In this document: positions 8,071 through 16,900 of the stretch, one piece after another
How positions within the stretch are numbered: the first letter of the stretch is position 1
Layout: every line of letters begins with the position of its first letter
NCBI RefSeq assembly: GCF_003846445.2
Contig: NZ_CP143528.1
Coordinates: 1 to 33,025 of the forward strand
Length of the DNA stretch: 33,025 nt
Reading direction: 5' to 3'
Origin: Synechococcus elongatus PCC 11801
Lineage (GTDB): Bacteria; Cyanobacteriota; Cyanobacteriia; Synechococcales; Synechococcaceae
Notes under the pieces: generated by a model
Told to the model about the DNA's origin: nothing
The model's database searches: none
The model's input: only the letters and a program-made list of their open reading frames with translations
Translations under genes and position numbers: made by a program

Positions 8071-8985
8071 TTAAGCGGCGATCGCTTCGGGGCTATTGGC
8101 TTGCAATCCGGCATTAGAGAGCAACAGATCAGCAGCTTTACGGGCTTGGCTTGCAGCCTTAAAGAAGGCTTTCTTGTCGCTGCGCAGTCTTTCCAACCAG
8201 TGATCTAAATAACTGGCGTGATGCTCCAAGTCGGTGATGATGCCAAGGCGATCGCCACAGAAGGCCGCGCTGAGTTCCGCCACCAATTCCTCTAGGGCAT
8301 AGGACGGGCTGCCAAACTTGCCAGACTGATCGCGATCTAAGCGGCTGGGGTGCCCTGTCCAATGGCTCAACTCATGGATCAGCGTTGCGTAGTAACTCTC
8401 CGCGCTGCTGAATGCCGAGAGTTCTGGAACGACAACGCGATCGCCTTTGGGGTAATAGAACGCCTCCGCGCTACCCGTTGTAATTTGCGCTTTCTGGCTG
8501 GTGATGAACTGTTCTACAGCGGCGATCGGCTCGTGCTGCTGCCCTTCGGCTATTGATTCCGCTGGCTTTTTGGTTGTGGCTTCAGAATCATCCAAGCAAT
8601 CCAGATTGAAGGTCTGGAGCCACTTCGCCGACTGATAAAAGCGGGTGACTTCCTCACCGGTTTCGGGATTCTCCTCGGTTTTGCTGGCAGTGCCCGCCCA
8701 CAGAAGCCAAGTTGATTTGGAACCCTTGCGGATTTTCCAGCCCTGCTGCTTGGCTTGGGCGGCTCCGATAAACTGCTGGGACTGGTAGCCGAACAGCATC
8801 GAATCAATCGCACAGATCAACGGATTGCAGCCGCTGTAAACATGACCGCTGAGCGCGTTACGGAATCCGCCAGATTCGACACTCCACGGTTTGACCCATG
8901 GTTTCGTGCCACTCTCCAACAGGGCAATGATTCGGTTGGTGACTTCTTCAAACTTGTCGATTGGCGCGGGCTTGTTATTAGACAC
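8071..8985 (-). CDS. ArdC-like antirestriction protein (ssDNA-binding plus zincin metallopeptidase domain)
   Basis: The N-terminal half (about residues 8-130) matches the ArdC-type ssDNA-binding domain: FEEVTNRIIALLESGTKPW, then GHVYSGCNPL and QGWKIRKGSKST. The C-terminal half is a zincin-like peptidase with HELSH (204-208) followed by WTGH and a downstream LEELVAELSAAF helix that supplies the third metal ligand. Such proteins protect incoming plasmid DNA from host restriction. I prefer GTG at 8985 (304 residues) because GAGAGAAG precedes it and the product starts at the conserved domain. An ATG at 9063 would give 330 residues and overlap the upstream gene. Confidence 0.8.
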   Translation of the reverse strand: MSNNKPAPIDKFEEVTNRIIALLESGTKPWVKPWSVESGGFRNALSGHVYSGCNPLICAIDSMLFGYQSQQFIGAAQAKQQGWKIRKGSKSTWLLWAGTASKTEENPETGEEVTRFYQSAKWLQTFNLDCLDDSEATTKKPAESIAEGQQHEPIAAVEQFITSQKAQITTGSAEAFYYPKGDRVVVPELSAFSSAESYYATLIHELSHWTGHPSRLDRDQSGKFGSPSYALEELVAELSAAFCGDRLGIITDLEHHASYLDHWLERLRSDKKAFFKAASQARKAADLLLSNAGLQANSPEAIAA

Positions 8986-9031
8986 AGTTCTTCTCTCAAG
9001 AGAGAGCGATTTAGTTTGCAGACAGTCGAGA

Positions 9032-9277
9032 TCAAGCAACAGGGCGAGCATTGCGGCGGGCATTTTGCAGCTTTTCCAGCGCTTCTAGCTCGCTCGTGAT
9101 CGCGTGGTCGTAGGTTTCTAAGAGTTCGTCAATGTGACTGAGGAGCGATTTGGGCTGCTCGGCTTGGATGCGGCGACGGATTGCTAAGAGTACAAAGAAC
9201 AGCTCAATATTGGAGGCGCTGAGGATCGACGCATCGATCTCGTTCAACCGCGCTCGGCTGATCGATACTGGAGACAT
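9032..9277 (-). CDS. Small helical protein of unknown function
   Basis: An 81-residue protein starting at the ATG at 9277, preceded by AAGGAAAAAAG. A longer frame to 9382 exists but runs into the neighbouring gene. It appears almost wholly alpha-helical (SRARLNEIDASILSASNIE, then a long charged helix to the C terminus), with no motif I recognise. It sits between the coiled-coil gene and the ArdC-like gene on the same strand, so it is probably co-transcribed and plasmid-related. Confidence 0.5.
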   Translation of the reverse strand: MSPVSISRARLNEIDASILSASNIELFFVLLAIRRRIQAEQPKSLLSHIDELLETYDHAITSELEALEKLQNARRNARPVA

Positions 9278-9356
9278 GATTCTTTTTTCCTTGCATGGGA
9301 TGAGGAATCTAGCGGGGCTGACCGAGTACCAATCGATCAGCTCCACCCTTTGAGAC

Positions 9357-9821
9357 TTAGTAGAGAGAAGCCAGCAGCTCATGGGCTTTTTTTGCCGCCG
9401 CTTGGCTAGCTAGCTCCTCCTGATTGATCAACCGGCGGAAGAATTGCTGATTGATGCCTCGCGCTTTCACTTCAAAAGCGGCTTGGGTGCGATTGCCTTT
9501 GCGGACTGCGGCATCATTCGCCAACTGATGAGCAGTGATGTAGCTTGCCATCTCCTGCGCTTCTTCGCGGCTGTCGTAACCGATATAACCGCACTGCTTC
9601 CAGCCGTAGATCGCCGCTTCATTCACCACCAGCACCAATCGCAGGCTGTAGACAGTGGTGATAAATTCCCGCTCTGTTAGCTTCTCTTGCAGAATTTTTG
9701 TTTGCTCAACCGATTCGATGTAACGGCTTTCTAACTCAGAGATTTGCACCTCCTGAGCATTGAGCCGACTTTGCAGTGCTTCGATTAAAGATTGCAGTTG
9801 AGCAACAGTAATACGAGCCAT
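9357..9821 (-). CDS. Coiled-coil plasmid protein of unknown function
   Basis: A 154-residue protein starting at the ATG at 9821, seven bases after an AAAGGT Shine-Dalgarno. Residues about 5-60 form a strong coiled coil (heptad-like LQSLIEALQSRLNAQEVQI and on). The rest, including YGWKQCGYIGYDSREEAQ and GINQQFFRRLINQEE, is a compact helical domain with no known motif. It is the first gene of the 9.8-7.4 kb minus-strand group and directly adjoins the T-depleted region. A TATAAT-like box lies on the minus strand at 9879-9884. Function unknown. Confidence 0.6.
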   Translation of the reverse strand: MARITVAQLQSLIEALQSRLNAQEVQISELESRYIESVEQTKILQEKLTEREFITTVYSLRLVLVVNEAAIYGWKQCGYIGYDSREEAQEMASYITAHQLANDAAVRKGNRTQAAFEVKARGINQQFFRRLINQEELASQAAAKKAHELLASLY

Positions 9822-9878
9822 TTGTTTACCTTTTAGGTGAGGGCTAGAAAAGAAATTTCTCTCTTCTTTTCTTCCCTT

Positions 9879-9884
9879 ATTATA
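9879..9884 (-). promoter_or_regulatory. Candidate -10 box for the 9.8-7.4 kb operon
   Basis: The minus strand reads TATAAT here, about 58 bases before the ATG at 9821. No convincing -35 hexamer lies at 16-18 bases, so the promoter may be activator-dependent or the match may be chance. Confidence 0.3.
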
Positions 9885-9944
9885 AGCAATTAAATGATGA
9901 GAATACAGATAATTAACAACAGAAAAGCAGACACTCAATAACAG

Positions 9945-10466
9945 CAACTACAGCAAAGAAGGCTGCACAACAGCGGGCAAAAGCAGCCACCAACCGCGAC
10001 CCAAAGACACGAAACCCCACGCTGGAACCGCAGGGGCAAACAACAAAACCGGCACGCCCAACCCAACCGCAAATGCCGCCGACGCCCACGAGCCAGAACC
10101 CCCGCCACAGAAGCAAGCCGCAGGCCGCGCCGAAGGCAGCACCGCAGCAGGGCAAGCGCCAGACGGGAAGGAAACCAGACAGCCACCCGCAGCGGCCAGA
10201 GAGCGCACAAACGCCACAGACCGCGCCGCAAACGAGCCACGACCAGACCCGAACTGCGCCGCCGAGAACACCGAAGCACGGGGGCAGGACAACCGCACCG
10301 CCCGATCCACACCCGCCGCGCAACCCACCAGCACCGAAGCCGAGGACGAAACCCGCGACAAGGCCACACCCACCGCCGACAGCGAAGCGGGCGAGGGAGC
10401 GCGGGAACCGGAGAACCCGACCACGGGAAAAGCCGACAGCGAAAACGACACAGCAAACAACCCAAA
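9945..10466. other. Almost thymine-free stretch, no credible gene
   Basis: From 9961 to 10440 the plus strand has only five T in 480 bases (at 9964, 10023, 10074, 10255 and 10306), with unbroken T-free runs of 180 bases (10075-10254) and 160 bases (10307-10466). The flanking sequence is ordinary. Because every stop codon contains T (and an A on the other strand), all six frames are open here by composition alone. The apparent proteins have no ribosome binding site, no recognisable domain and extreme composition. I therefore treat it as non-coding DNA under a strand-specific constraint. Function unknown. Confidence 0.9.
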
Positions 10467-10554
10467 TACCTAATACAATACTAACAAGAAATAAGCAGCT
10501 ATAACCAATAAGAAACAAAACAACAAAGACTACGCAAAAGCCGCCAGACCCTTA

Positions 10555-10585
10555 CCCTCTCTTCTCTCTTTCTCTCTCCTTTCTT
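10555..10585 (+). other. 31-base pyrimidine-only run
   Basis: An unbroken run of C and T (CCCTCTCTTCTCTCTTTCTC and on) follows about 90 bases after the T-free stretch ends. Such mirror-like polypyrimidine tracts can form triplex or slipped structures. No gene overlaps it. Confidence 0.7.
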
Positions 10586-10999
10586 ATCAAGAATAGAGAG
10601 CGCAGCAACTTGATTGCGCCGAGAGCTGAGCTGCGGATAAGAGTAGGGAATGATCCAATCGTTTTGCTAGCAGCGAAGGAAGGCGCAAATCAACAAGAGC
10701 GCAACCGCTCAGCGAGGCTTGCCGAGCTGCCCCCTTGAGCGCGAGCCCCCAGACACTTTCTTCTGCTGCCGCAGAGCGACCGAGCCCAGGGCTAGGGGGG
10801 CAAAGACAAAAGAGCCAACCTCACAAACAGCGGCAAAGGCAAGGGGGAGACAAAACCAGAGAACACTCTCCCCAGCTGCCGTGCCGCCAAGAATTAAGAG
10901 GCAACAGACTAAACAGCCCCACGCAGTTCAGCTTGCCCCTGGGTCGAAGGAGCGCGGCCAGCTATCTTGTCCCCGTTCATGGCGAGCGCGAACAATCCA

Positions 11000-11620
11000 G
11001 CGAGTTTGCGAGCTGCAATCAAGACTGTTCAGGCGGCGCTGAGTAATCTTCTACTCAATCGAAGCTCTGTCTTCGTTGAACCTTGACTCACTACAGACTG
11101 AAGCGCGGCCTGCAGAAGGGCGCTGCGCAGCAGGGCAAAGGCGACGGCTGTTCCATCAGCGAGCCTGTGAGCTGCAACAAGGGCTGTTGCGGTGGCGCTT
11201 TGCTGACTTGGTGCGAATCACAATCAAGCTTTCGCTCAACTTTCACCAATGACTGACTGAAGCGCTACCGACCCAAGGGCGCTGCGACAGGCTTGCCGGA
11301 GCAGGGCAATCTCAACGGCTGTCCAGCATCTCTCGCTGCTCTGCCGGTCCCATCGCCCACACCCTGCGAAGCTGCGGGCAGGCCGAAGGGGGCACGCGGC
11401 GAGCTCCACTCCGGCGATCGCTCCCTCGCATAACTTAGGGAATCTCTTATCCCCTAAAAACTGCGATCGCGAACTGTTAAGGCTCAACGGCTGTTTCCTG
11501 CTTGGACTGTGACGGCGGCGCTCCACTTGCTCTGAATGGATAAATGCTTAGCCGTCGCTCAATTTCGATTCAGCCTGAATGACAGCGCGGCCGATTCTGG
11601 GCACTGCGAACTGGCTCTAC
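11000..11620 (+). repeat. Degenerate ~165-base tandem repeats (two units plus a partial third)
   Basis: Unit 1 (about 11000-11152) and unit 2 (about 11157-11326) share an ordered set of blocks: CAGCGAG, GAGCTGCAA, a GGCTGTT..GGYGGCGCT block, ACTGAAGCGC, AGGGCGCTGCG, GCAGGGCAA and CGGCTGT. A partial third unit (about 11484-11620) repeats CGGCTGTTTCC, GGCGGCGCT, GCTCAAT, GACAGCGCGGCC and the CACTGCG end. Identity is low between blocks, so these are old copies or repeated structural elements. No open frame uses them convincingly. Confidence 0.5.
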
Positions 11621-11993
11621 TATCTTTGGGTGAACTAAAGCTCTATCTCCCCCGGTAGTCAGCGAAGCGGCGAGACGCCAACGGTGGCGAGGGGCAAGCG
11701 GTCATTCTCCTCCGACATCCGCAACTTCAACTGACTTTGAGCTGTGGAAGGAGCAGGGCAGTTGCTAGCGGCAGATTTTGAGTCTGCTTCACTTGTTAAA
11801 GCGATCGCTACCCAGCATTCAATTCCGTCATCCTAGACCATTGCAGATCAACACTCGGTATTCGGGATACTTGTTATCGAGGTTCGGAAATCTACACTGT
11901 TAGTAGCTTTAATCTGTAGCTAGAGTTTTTGTGTTTGCTTTGTGCAGTTTTTGTATCGAGCACCCGTTCACCTATAAAACAGGAGTAAATCTC
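11327..11993. other. Gene-free interval
   Basis: Apart from the partial third repeat unit noted above, I see no gene, tRNA or clear promoter. It contains scattered HIP1 cores and several G+C-rich short inverted segments. The last 60 bases become AT-rich and lead to the HNH gene with its AGGAG. Confidence 0.5.
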
Positions 11994-12308
11994 ATGGATT
12001 ATCGTCAATATGGAAAAACAACTGCCAATCGTGGCTTTAATGATCAAACAGTGGATAAAGTTTGGCAAAAAGCTGAACCTATTCCTGGTATGGACTCTTC
12101 TTTAGTGAGAAAGGACGCCTGTGGTGCAAAGATTTTAAGACATCAATATGGACAGACTAACAAGTACGGATGGGAGATTGACCACATCACTCCTGTTTCT
12201 CATGGTGGTAGTGACAACCTTTCTAATCTTCAGCCTCTGCAGTGGGAAAATAATCGTGCTAAAAGCAATCACTTGCATGGCGAGTGGACTTGCGCTGTCA
12301 GCTGGTAG
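11994..12308 (+). CDS. HNH endonuclease
   Basis: A 104-residue protein beginning at the ATG at 11994, with AGGAG eight bases upstream. The HNH core is WEIDHITPVSHGG (60-72), then DNLSNLQPLQW (74-84) and NNRAKSN (87-92), giving Asp63-His64, His70, Asn79 and the Asn87 region. Only one Cys precedes it, so a zinc ribbon is unlikely. Its TAG stop is followed in the same frame by a fragment of an RNase II-like gene, so the HNH gene appears to have landed in, or been joined to, that relic. Small stand-alone HNH proteins are often mobile or phage-linked; here it marks the left edge of the island. Confidence 0.8.
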   Translation: MDYRQYGKTTANRGFNDQTVDKVWQKAEPIPGMDSSLVRKDACGAKILRHQYGQTNKYGWEIDHITPVSHGGSDNLSNLQPLQWENNRAKSNHLHGEWTCAVSW

Positions 12309-12605
12309 ATCACTGCGTGTCCTCCTCAATATTCTCAATTCCGGCAGAATCAAGGAATACAGCCTGTTCTGACGATTGATGGAGCAGTCAGCCTTGACCT
12401 CAATGATGGGGTCTGGGCTGAACTAGTGGGCGATCGCATTCGACTGACCATCGCGATCGCTGGGGTCACGATGGCTATGCCTCCTCCAGGCATTGGGGAT
12501 GGTGTCAGCAGATCGATAGAAAGGGATGGAGTGATGACAAACATCTTTGTTATTGATGACGAATTGACAAAGGAGTTATGCGGTTTTGCAGTTCTCAATG
12601 GATAA
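12309..12605 (+). pseudogene. Fragment of an RNase II/R-type (RNB-domain) gene
   Basis: After the HNH stop the same frame stays open to a TAA at 12603-12605. Its translation contains PVLTIDGAVSLDLNDGVWAE followed by RIRLTIAIAGV, which mirrors the RNB catalytic signature (usually IDxxxxxDLDDA...VAIADV). Key acidic positions are changed (Asn and Gly where Asp and Ala are expected), there is no start codon, and only about 85 codons remain. I read it as a decayed fragment. A second, more decayed copy lies at 18266-18342. Confidence 0.6.
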
Positions 12606-13530
12606 CTGTCTGCCTAATGGGTGGAAGTTACGCGGTAGTCCAGGAGGGCTCCACGTATTCAACCGGAGTACCGGTCTGAATGTTCTTTTCGATGAGATTC
12701 CTGTTCCCTCCTCGCTCCATTCGCGTGCGCCTCGGCAGGTCTCTATCGCGCTCACGAACCGTTGTGACTTAGCGTGTGCGCACTGCTACGCGCCAAAGTC
12801 TTGTGATGAGCTGCCGCTCGAGGTGATCATGCACTGGCTCGCGGAGTTGGACTCGGCAGGCACTCTCGGAGTCGGCTTCGGCGGCGGAGAGCCAACGCTC
12901 TATCCAGAGTTCGTTAAGCTCTGCCAGTACGCGGCGCACGAAACAGGGCTGTCAGTCTCGTTCACTTCCCACGGCCACCACATCGATAAGAACCTGGCTG
13001 AGCACCTTCGTGGCAGCGTCCACTTCATCCGTGTCAGCATGGACGGTATTGGGACAACCTATGAGTCCATTCGACGTCGTTCGTTCGCAGAGCTGCTTGA
13101 GCGACTCAAGGATGTTCGATCCATCTCGCGCTTCGGTGTGAATGTGGTGGTGAACGATCGCACGCTGCCCGAACTCGATGATGTCGCTCGTATCTCTGCA
13201 GATACTGGCGCTAGCGAGCTTCTTCTTCTTCCCCAAATGCCCGTTCGTAGCGTGCCAGCCGCATCTGTGGACACGCTGCAGGAACTACGTCGTTGGGTAA
13301 ACAGTTACACAGGCCCACTGAAACTTTGCATCAATGAGTCGAGTGCCGAAGGCTTTCCGACTTGCGATCCATTGGGGCAGGAACGCGGACTCCGCGCGTA
13401 CGCACATATTGATGCAATGGGCCTTCTCAAGCCCTCTTCCTATTCGGAAACCGGCGTGCCGCTCGACGGTAGCAGTGTGCTGCAAGCACTCGAATTACTC
13501 TCTCAAGACCTAGTGGAGAATGACAGATGA
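12586..13530 (+). CDS. Radical SAM enzyme
   Basis: A 314-residue protein if translation begins at TTG 12586, which lies ten bases after AGGAG; an ATG four codons later is the alternative. The cluster-binding motif is C60-x3-C64-x2-C67 (TNRCDLACAHCYAPKSC) and the SAM-binding GGGEP follows at 99-103. The chain continues as the usual partial TIM barrel (VSFTSHGHH, FIRVSMDG, VNVVVNDR). The Cys-rich SPASM extension is absent; only single Cys residues occur near the C terminus. It overlaps the next gene by four bases (ATGA), so it acts with the DUF6375-like protein and the large nuclease/NTPase. The substrate is unknown; peptide or nucleotide modification are both possible. Confidence 0.8.
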   Translation: MQFSMDNCLPNGWKLRGSPGGLHVFNRSTGLNVLFDEIPVPSSLHSRAPRQVSIALTNRCDLACAHCYAPKSCDELPLEVIMHWLAELDSAGTLGVGFGGGEPTLYPEFVKLCQYAAHETGLSVSFTSHGHHIDKNLAEHLRGSVHFIRVSMDGIGTTYESIRRRSFAELLERLKDVRSISRFGVNVVVNDRTLPELDDVARISADTGASELLLLPQMPVRSVPAASVDTLQELRRWVNSYTGPLKLCINESSAEGFPTCDPLGQERGLRAYAHIDAMGLLKPSSYSETGVPLDGSSVLQALELLSQDLVENDR

Positions 13531-13940
13531 AAATCTGGTACCAGCATGGTTCGGAGCACTCAGCTAACCTCGTCATGATCGGGCGCTTCAAGGACGTAGC
13601 CGAGGCAACGAAGGCTAAGGAGATTATCGACGCGATCGCAAAGCAGGTTGATAAAGAGCTATCGGAAGGGACATTAACCCTGGGGGACCCACCAGCGCGC
13701 TATGGGGAAGAGATGCTCGAACTTCTAGGAAAGCTGAACGCGGTGACGCTCGGGACGAGTGAGCTCGAACAGTTTTCGTACGAGGTCAGCGTCAAATCCA
13801 AGGGAAGTGATCTTGTTGTCACTACCGAAGAGTACGATATCTCGGCATTCCTCAAGGTGATGCTTTTGCAAGGTGCGCGGATTGAGGTCTACTCTGCACA
13901 CGATCATCCCGACAGCGAGTACGGGAGGGGGCTCGGATGA
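13527..13940 (+). CDS. DUF6375-like small protein, partner of the radical SAM enzyme
   Basis: A 137-residue protein opening with MKIWYQHGSEHSANLVMIGR, a start I associate from memory with the DUF6375 family. It is predicted to be mixed alpha/beta with no enzyme motif. Its ATG overlaps the radical SAM stop, and its own stop lies 13 bases before the ATG of the large nuclease/NTPase, so the three genes form one tight operon. It could be an adaptor, a substrate carrier or the modified target. Family name is moderately confident; function unknown. Confidence 0.6.
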   Translation: MKIWYQHGSEHSANLVMIGRFKDVAEATKAKEIIDAIAKQVDKELSEGTLTLGDPPARYGEEMLELLGKLNAVTLGTSELEQFSYEVSVKSKGSDLVVTTEEYDISAFLKVMLLQGARIEVYSAHDHPDSEYGRGLG

Positions 13941-13953
13941 GCATAGAGCTGAG

Positions 13954-16900
13954 ATGCCAGCGCTGAACTGGGACATCTTCACCTGTCTACCGGGGAGCGC
14001 AGAGAAGAACTTTGAGCTGCTCTGCAGGGGTATCGTGCGCCAGAACTTTGGTAGCTTCGGCACCTTCCGCTCCCTTGCAAACCAACCTGGCGTCGAATTC
14101 CATCTCAAGCTCACTCAACGTTGCGATGCACTCGGCGAGCCGGGTCGTTGGTGGGGCTGGCAGTGCAAATGGTACGAGCTCACGGCAAACGGCACGTTGG
14201 GGGCGAACAGAAGAAAGACAATCGAGGAAGGACTCCGCAAGACAGAAAAGTACCTGCCTGAGCTCACGGACTGGGTACTGTGGACGCGCCGCACATTAAC
14301 GAAAGACGACCAAAAATGGTTCAACGGCCTCTCATCCAAGATGTCACTACACCTGTGGACGGGGGACGAAGTTGACAACTATCTCGTTGGGCAGGCAACG
14401 GTTCTTCGCGGTACCTACTTTGGTGAGCTGGTATTCACTCCTAGCATCCTGTGTGAGCGACACGAACAGGCAGTCGCTCGGATTAAAAAACGATGGCAGC
14501 CTGATGTGCATCATGTTGGCAACACTGAGCGCGAGCTGCGTCGAATGCTCGGTGAAGTGGAGGCGTGGGATACGCTTCTTGATCTGGCGACCGAATTGCG
14601 CGCAAACGTCGAGGCAGTCAAATCCTTGCCGGATGTGCCTACTCAACTTGCGTCATGCGTAGCGGCTGTCATCAGTACCTCGAGCCAACTAGCGAATACC
14701 TTAGACAGGGCCGTGCAGGGAATCCGCGTTGGGGACCTTGACCTTCTTCGTGATGAACTCAATGGTCGTTCACGCGTTCTGCCTGCGGAAGTACAAACCG
14801 CCCCTCGAAAACTTCGATCTGGCAGGCAGATTGCGGCGCTCTACGTGACGAATTTAGTGGCAGCCTGTCACGACGCAATACGGGTGCTTAGCGAGGTTGA
14901 GACGGGTTTTTCTTCGCGTCTAGTCGCAGTCCTTGCTCCCGCAGGATGTGGAAAGACCCAGCTTGCCGCTCAGCTCACAGCAAGCACAACAGATCGTCCG
15001 CATGGAGTGCTGTTACACGGAGGAGACTTACACGCGAACCACACACTTGATGACTTAGCTCGTCGTGTGTCGATCGCGGCGCAGCCTGTGCCAAGCATGG
15101 AGGCACTGCTCGCAGCCATTGATGCTGCTGGTCAGCGTGCTCAGAAACGTCTCCCAATCTTGATCGACGGACTGAATGAGTCGGAAGACCCAAGGAGGTG
15201 GAAGCCGCTGCTCGCCGAGCTAGAGGCTACCCTCGTGAAGTACCCGTACGTGCTGCTGGTCTGCACGCTACGCCCCGAATTTATGGACGATGTGCTTCTT
15301 GACGGAATGCACCATCTCGAGCTGGGCGACTATGGCGAAGAGACCATCGAGGCAATTCACAAACACTTCCGCTACTGGAAGATCGATGCCATCGACGCAG
15401 CTTTGCCCGACCTTCTGAGTCATCCCCTCACGCTACGCCTCTTCTGCGAGGTGACAAACGCACCTCGGCAACAGGTTATTGGAATCGGCTCAATGCCAGG
15501 TTCTCTGACATCGCTCTTCGAGCGATATCTTGAACAGGCCAGCGTACGAGTCGCTGAACTCGCTTCACTCACGCGTCGTTTCTATGCGCAAGACGTTAAT
15601 GCAGCGATCGCGGCGATCGCAGACAAACTTTGGGAATCGAGAGCCCGCTCTATTGAGATCGGTGAGCTTCGAAACATGCTCGGAGATGCGCAGCGTCCGT
15701 GGGACCAGAGCCTTGTTCGCGCGCTGGAACAGGAGGGCGTACTACTCCGCACTCCCTCGAACGGCAGCGATGTGTACGTGCCGGTGTACGACATGTTTGG
15801 TGGGTACATCATCGCCAAAGCGCTACTGGCGAAGCACAGTCGAAGCAGCTTTGAGACGTGGATCAATAATTCTTCTACGATGGCGTTGCTTGCTGGAAGC
15901 CACACTGTTCGGCATCCGCTCGCTGGTGATGTCCTCAGATCATTAGTCGAACAAGTTCCTCGTCGGTTCGACTCGAAGCAAGTCTGGCAGATGGTGGACG
16001 AGCCGCTACGTAGCCGAGCATTGCGGTGTGCGGCGCAACTCGAACCTGCGTTCCTCGATGCGGAGACAGTCGACGCACTGATCGATCTCGTTCGGGCTGG
16101 CGATCCAGAAATACTTACCCGACTCTGGCAGATACGCGGTATGCAAGGCCATCCCCTAAATGCCGATCGTCTGGATCAAGTGCTGCAAAGTATGCCAGTC
16201 GCAGACCGCGATCTTCGCTGGACAGAGTGGATCCGCAGGAACTATGACGACCCCTTGGGGCAAGGCCGAAGCATGCTTCGCGACCTTGAGTCTCTAAAGG
16301 ATCGCTGGCGAGGCGGGCACATTCGTCCGGGCGATCGGCTACGTGCGCGTTGGGTCATGTGGACACTCACGAGCACCGTTCGACGCCTGCGCGATCAGGC
16401 CACTTGCGCTCTGTACTGGTTCGGACGCCACAATCCTGAAGGGCTTTTCGCTCTGACAATCGAGTCGCTGCCAGTGAACGACGCTTATGTAGGCGAGCGG
16501 ATGCTTGCGGCGGCATACGGTGTGGTGATGAGCCACCAGCAGGCGGATGATGGGTTTGCAGCTCATCTAGGACCATTTCTCCAGCAGCTCGCATCGGCAC
16601 TCGTGGGGCAGTCAGCGATCGCCCCGACGCAGCACTACTTGGCGCGGCTCTATGTACGCGGTATCGTTGCCTTCGCTGCAAAGTTCTATCCCAGCTTGCT
16701 GCCCACTGCGTTAAGCGGTAAATGGATATTCGCCTCACCTCCACCCGTACAGTCCCTCGTCGATGGCGATGCTGGAGCTGAAGAGGCAGGACAAACGCTG
16801 CACATGGACTTCAAGAACTACACGTTGGGGAAACTTTTCGACGAGCGTAGAAACTATGACATGAGCCATACGGGACATCAGGCAGCCGTAGCTCATGTGT

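Noticed and set aside
9945-10466. Diversity-generating retroelement target (adenine-specific mutagenesis of the minus strand)
   Set aside because: It could explain an A-free strand, but the plasmid encodes no reverse transcriptase and I see no template repeat.
9913-10518. Long overlapping open frames on both strands in the T-poor stretch
   Set aside because: Absence of T on one strand removes stop codons from all six frames. The frames lack ribosome binding sites, start with rare codons or isolated ATGs, and give extreme Cys/Gly/Val or Pro/Thr/Arg compositions.
10719-11046. Two overlapping ~105-residue frames
   Set aside because: Both are Arg/Gln/Ser/Pro-rich, overlap in different frames, have no convincing Shine-Dalgarno, and lie in the repeat-rich non-coding interval.
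11236-11526. 96-residue frame on the minus strand
   Set aside because: It crosses the degenerate repeats, has no motif and no ribosome binding site.
12586-13530. Prokaryotic viperin
   Set aside because: It has the CxxxCxxC motif, but the surrounding sequence (TNRCDLACAHCYAPK, GGGEPTLYPEF) is that of generic radical SAM enzymes and it sits in a multi-gene cassette; no nucleotide kinase is nearby.
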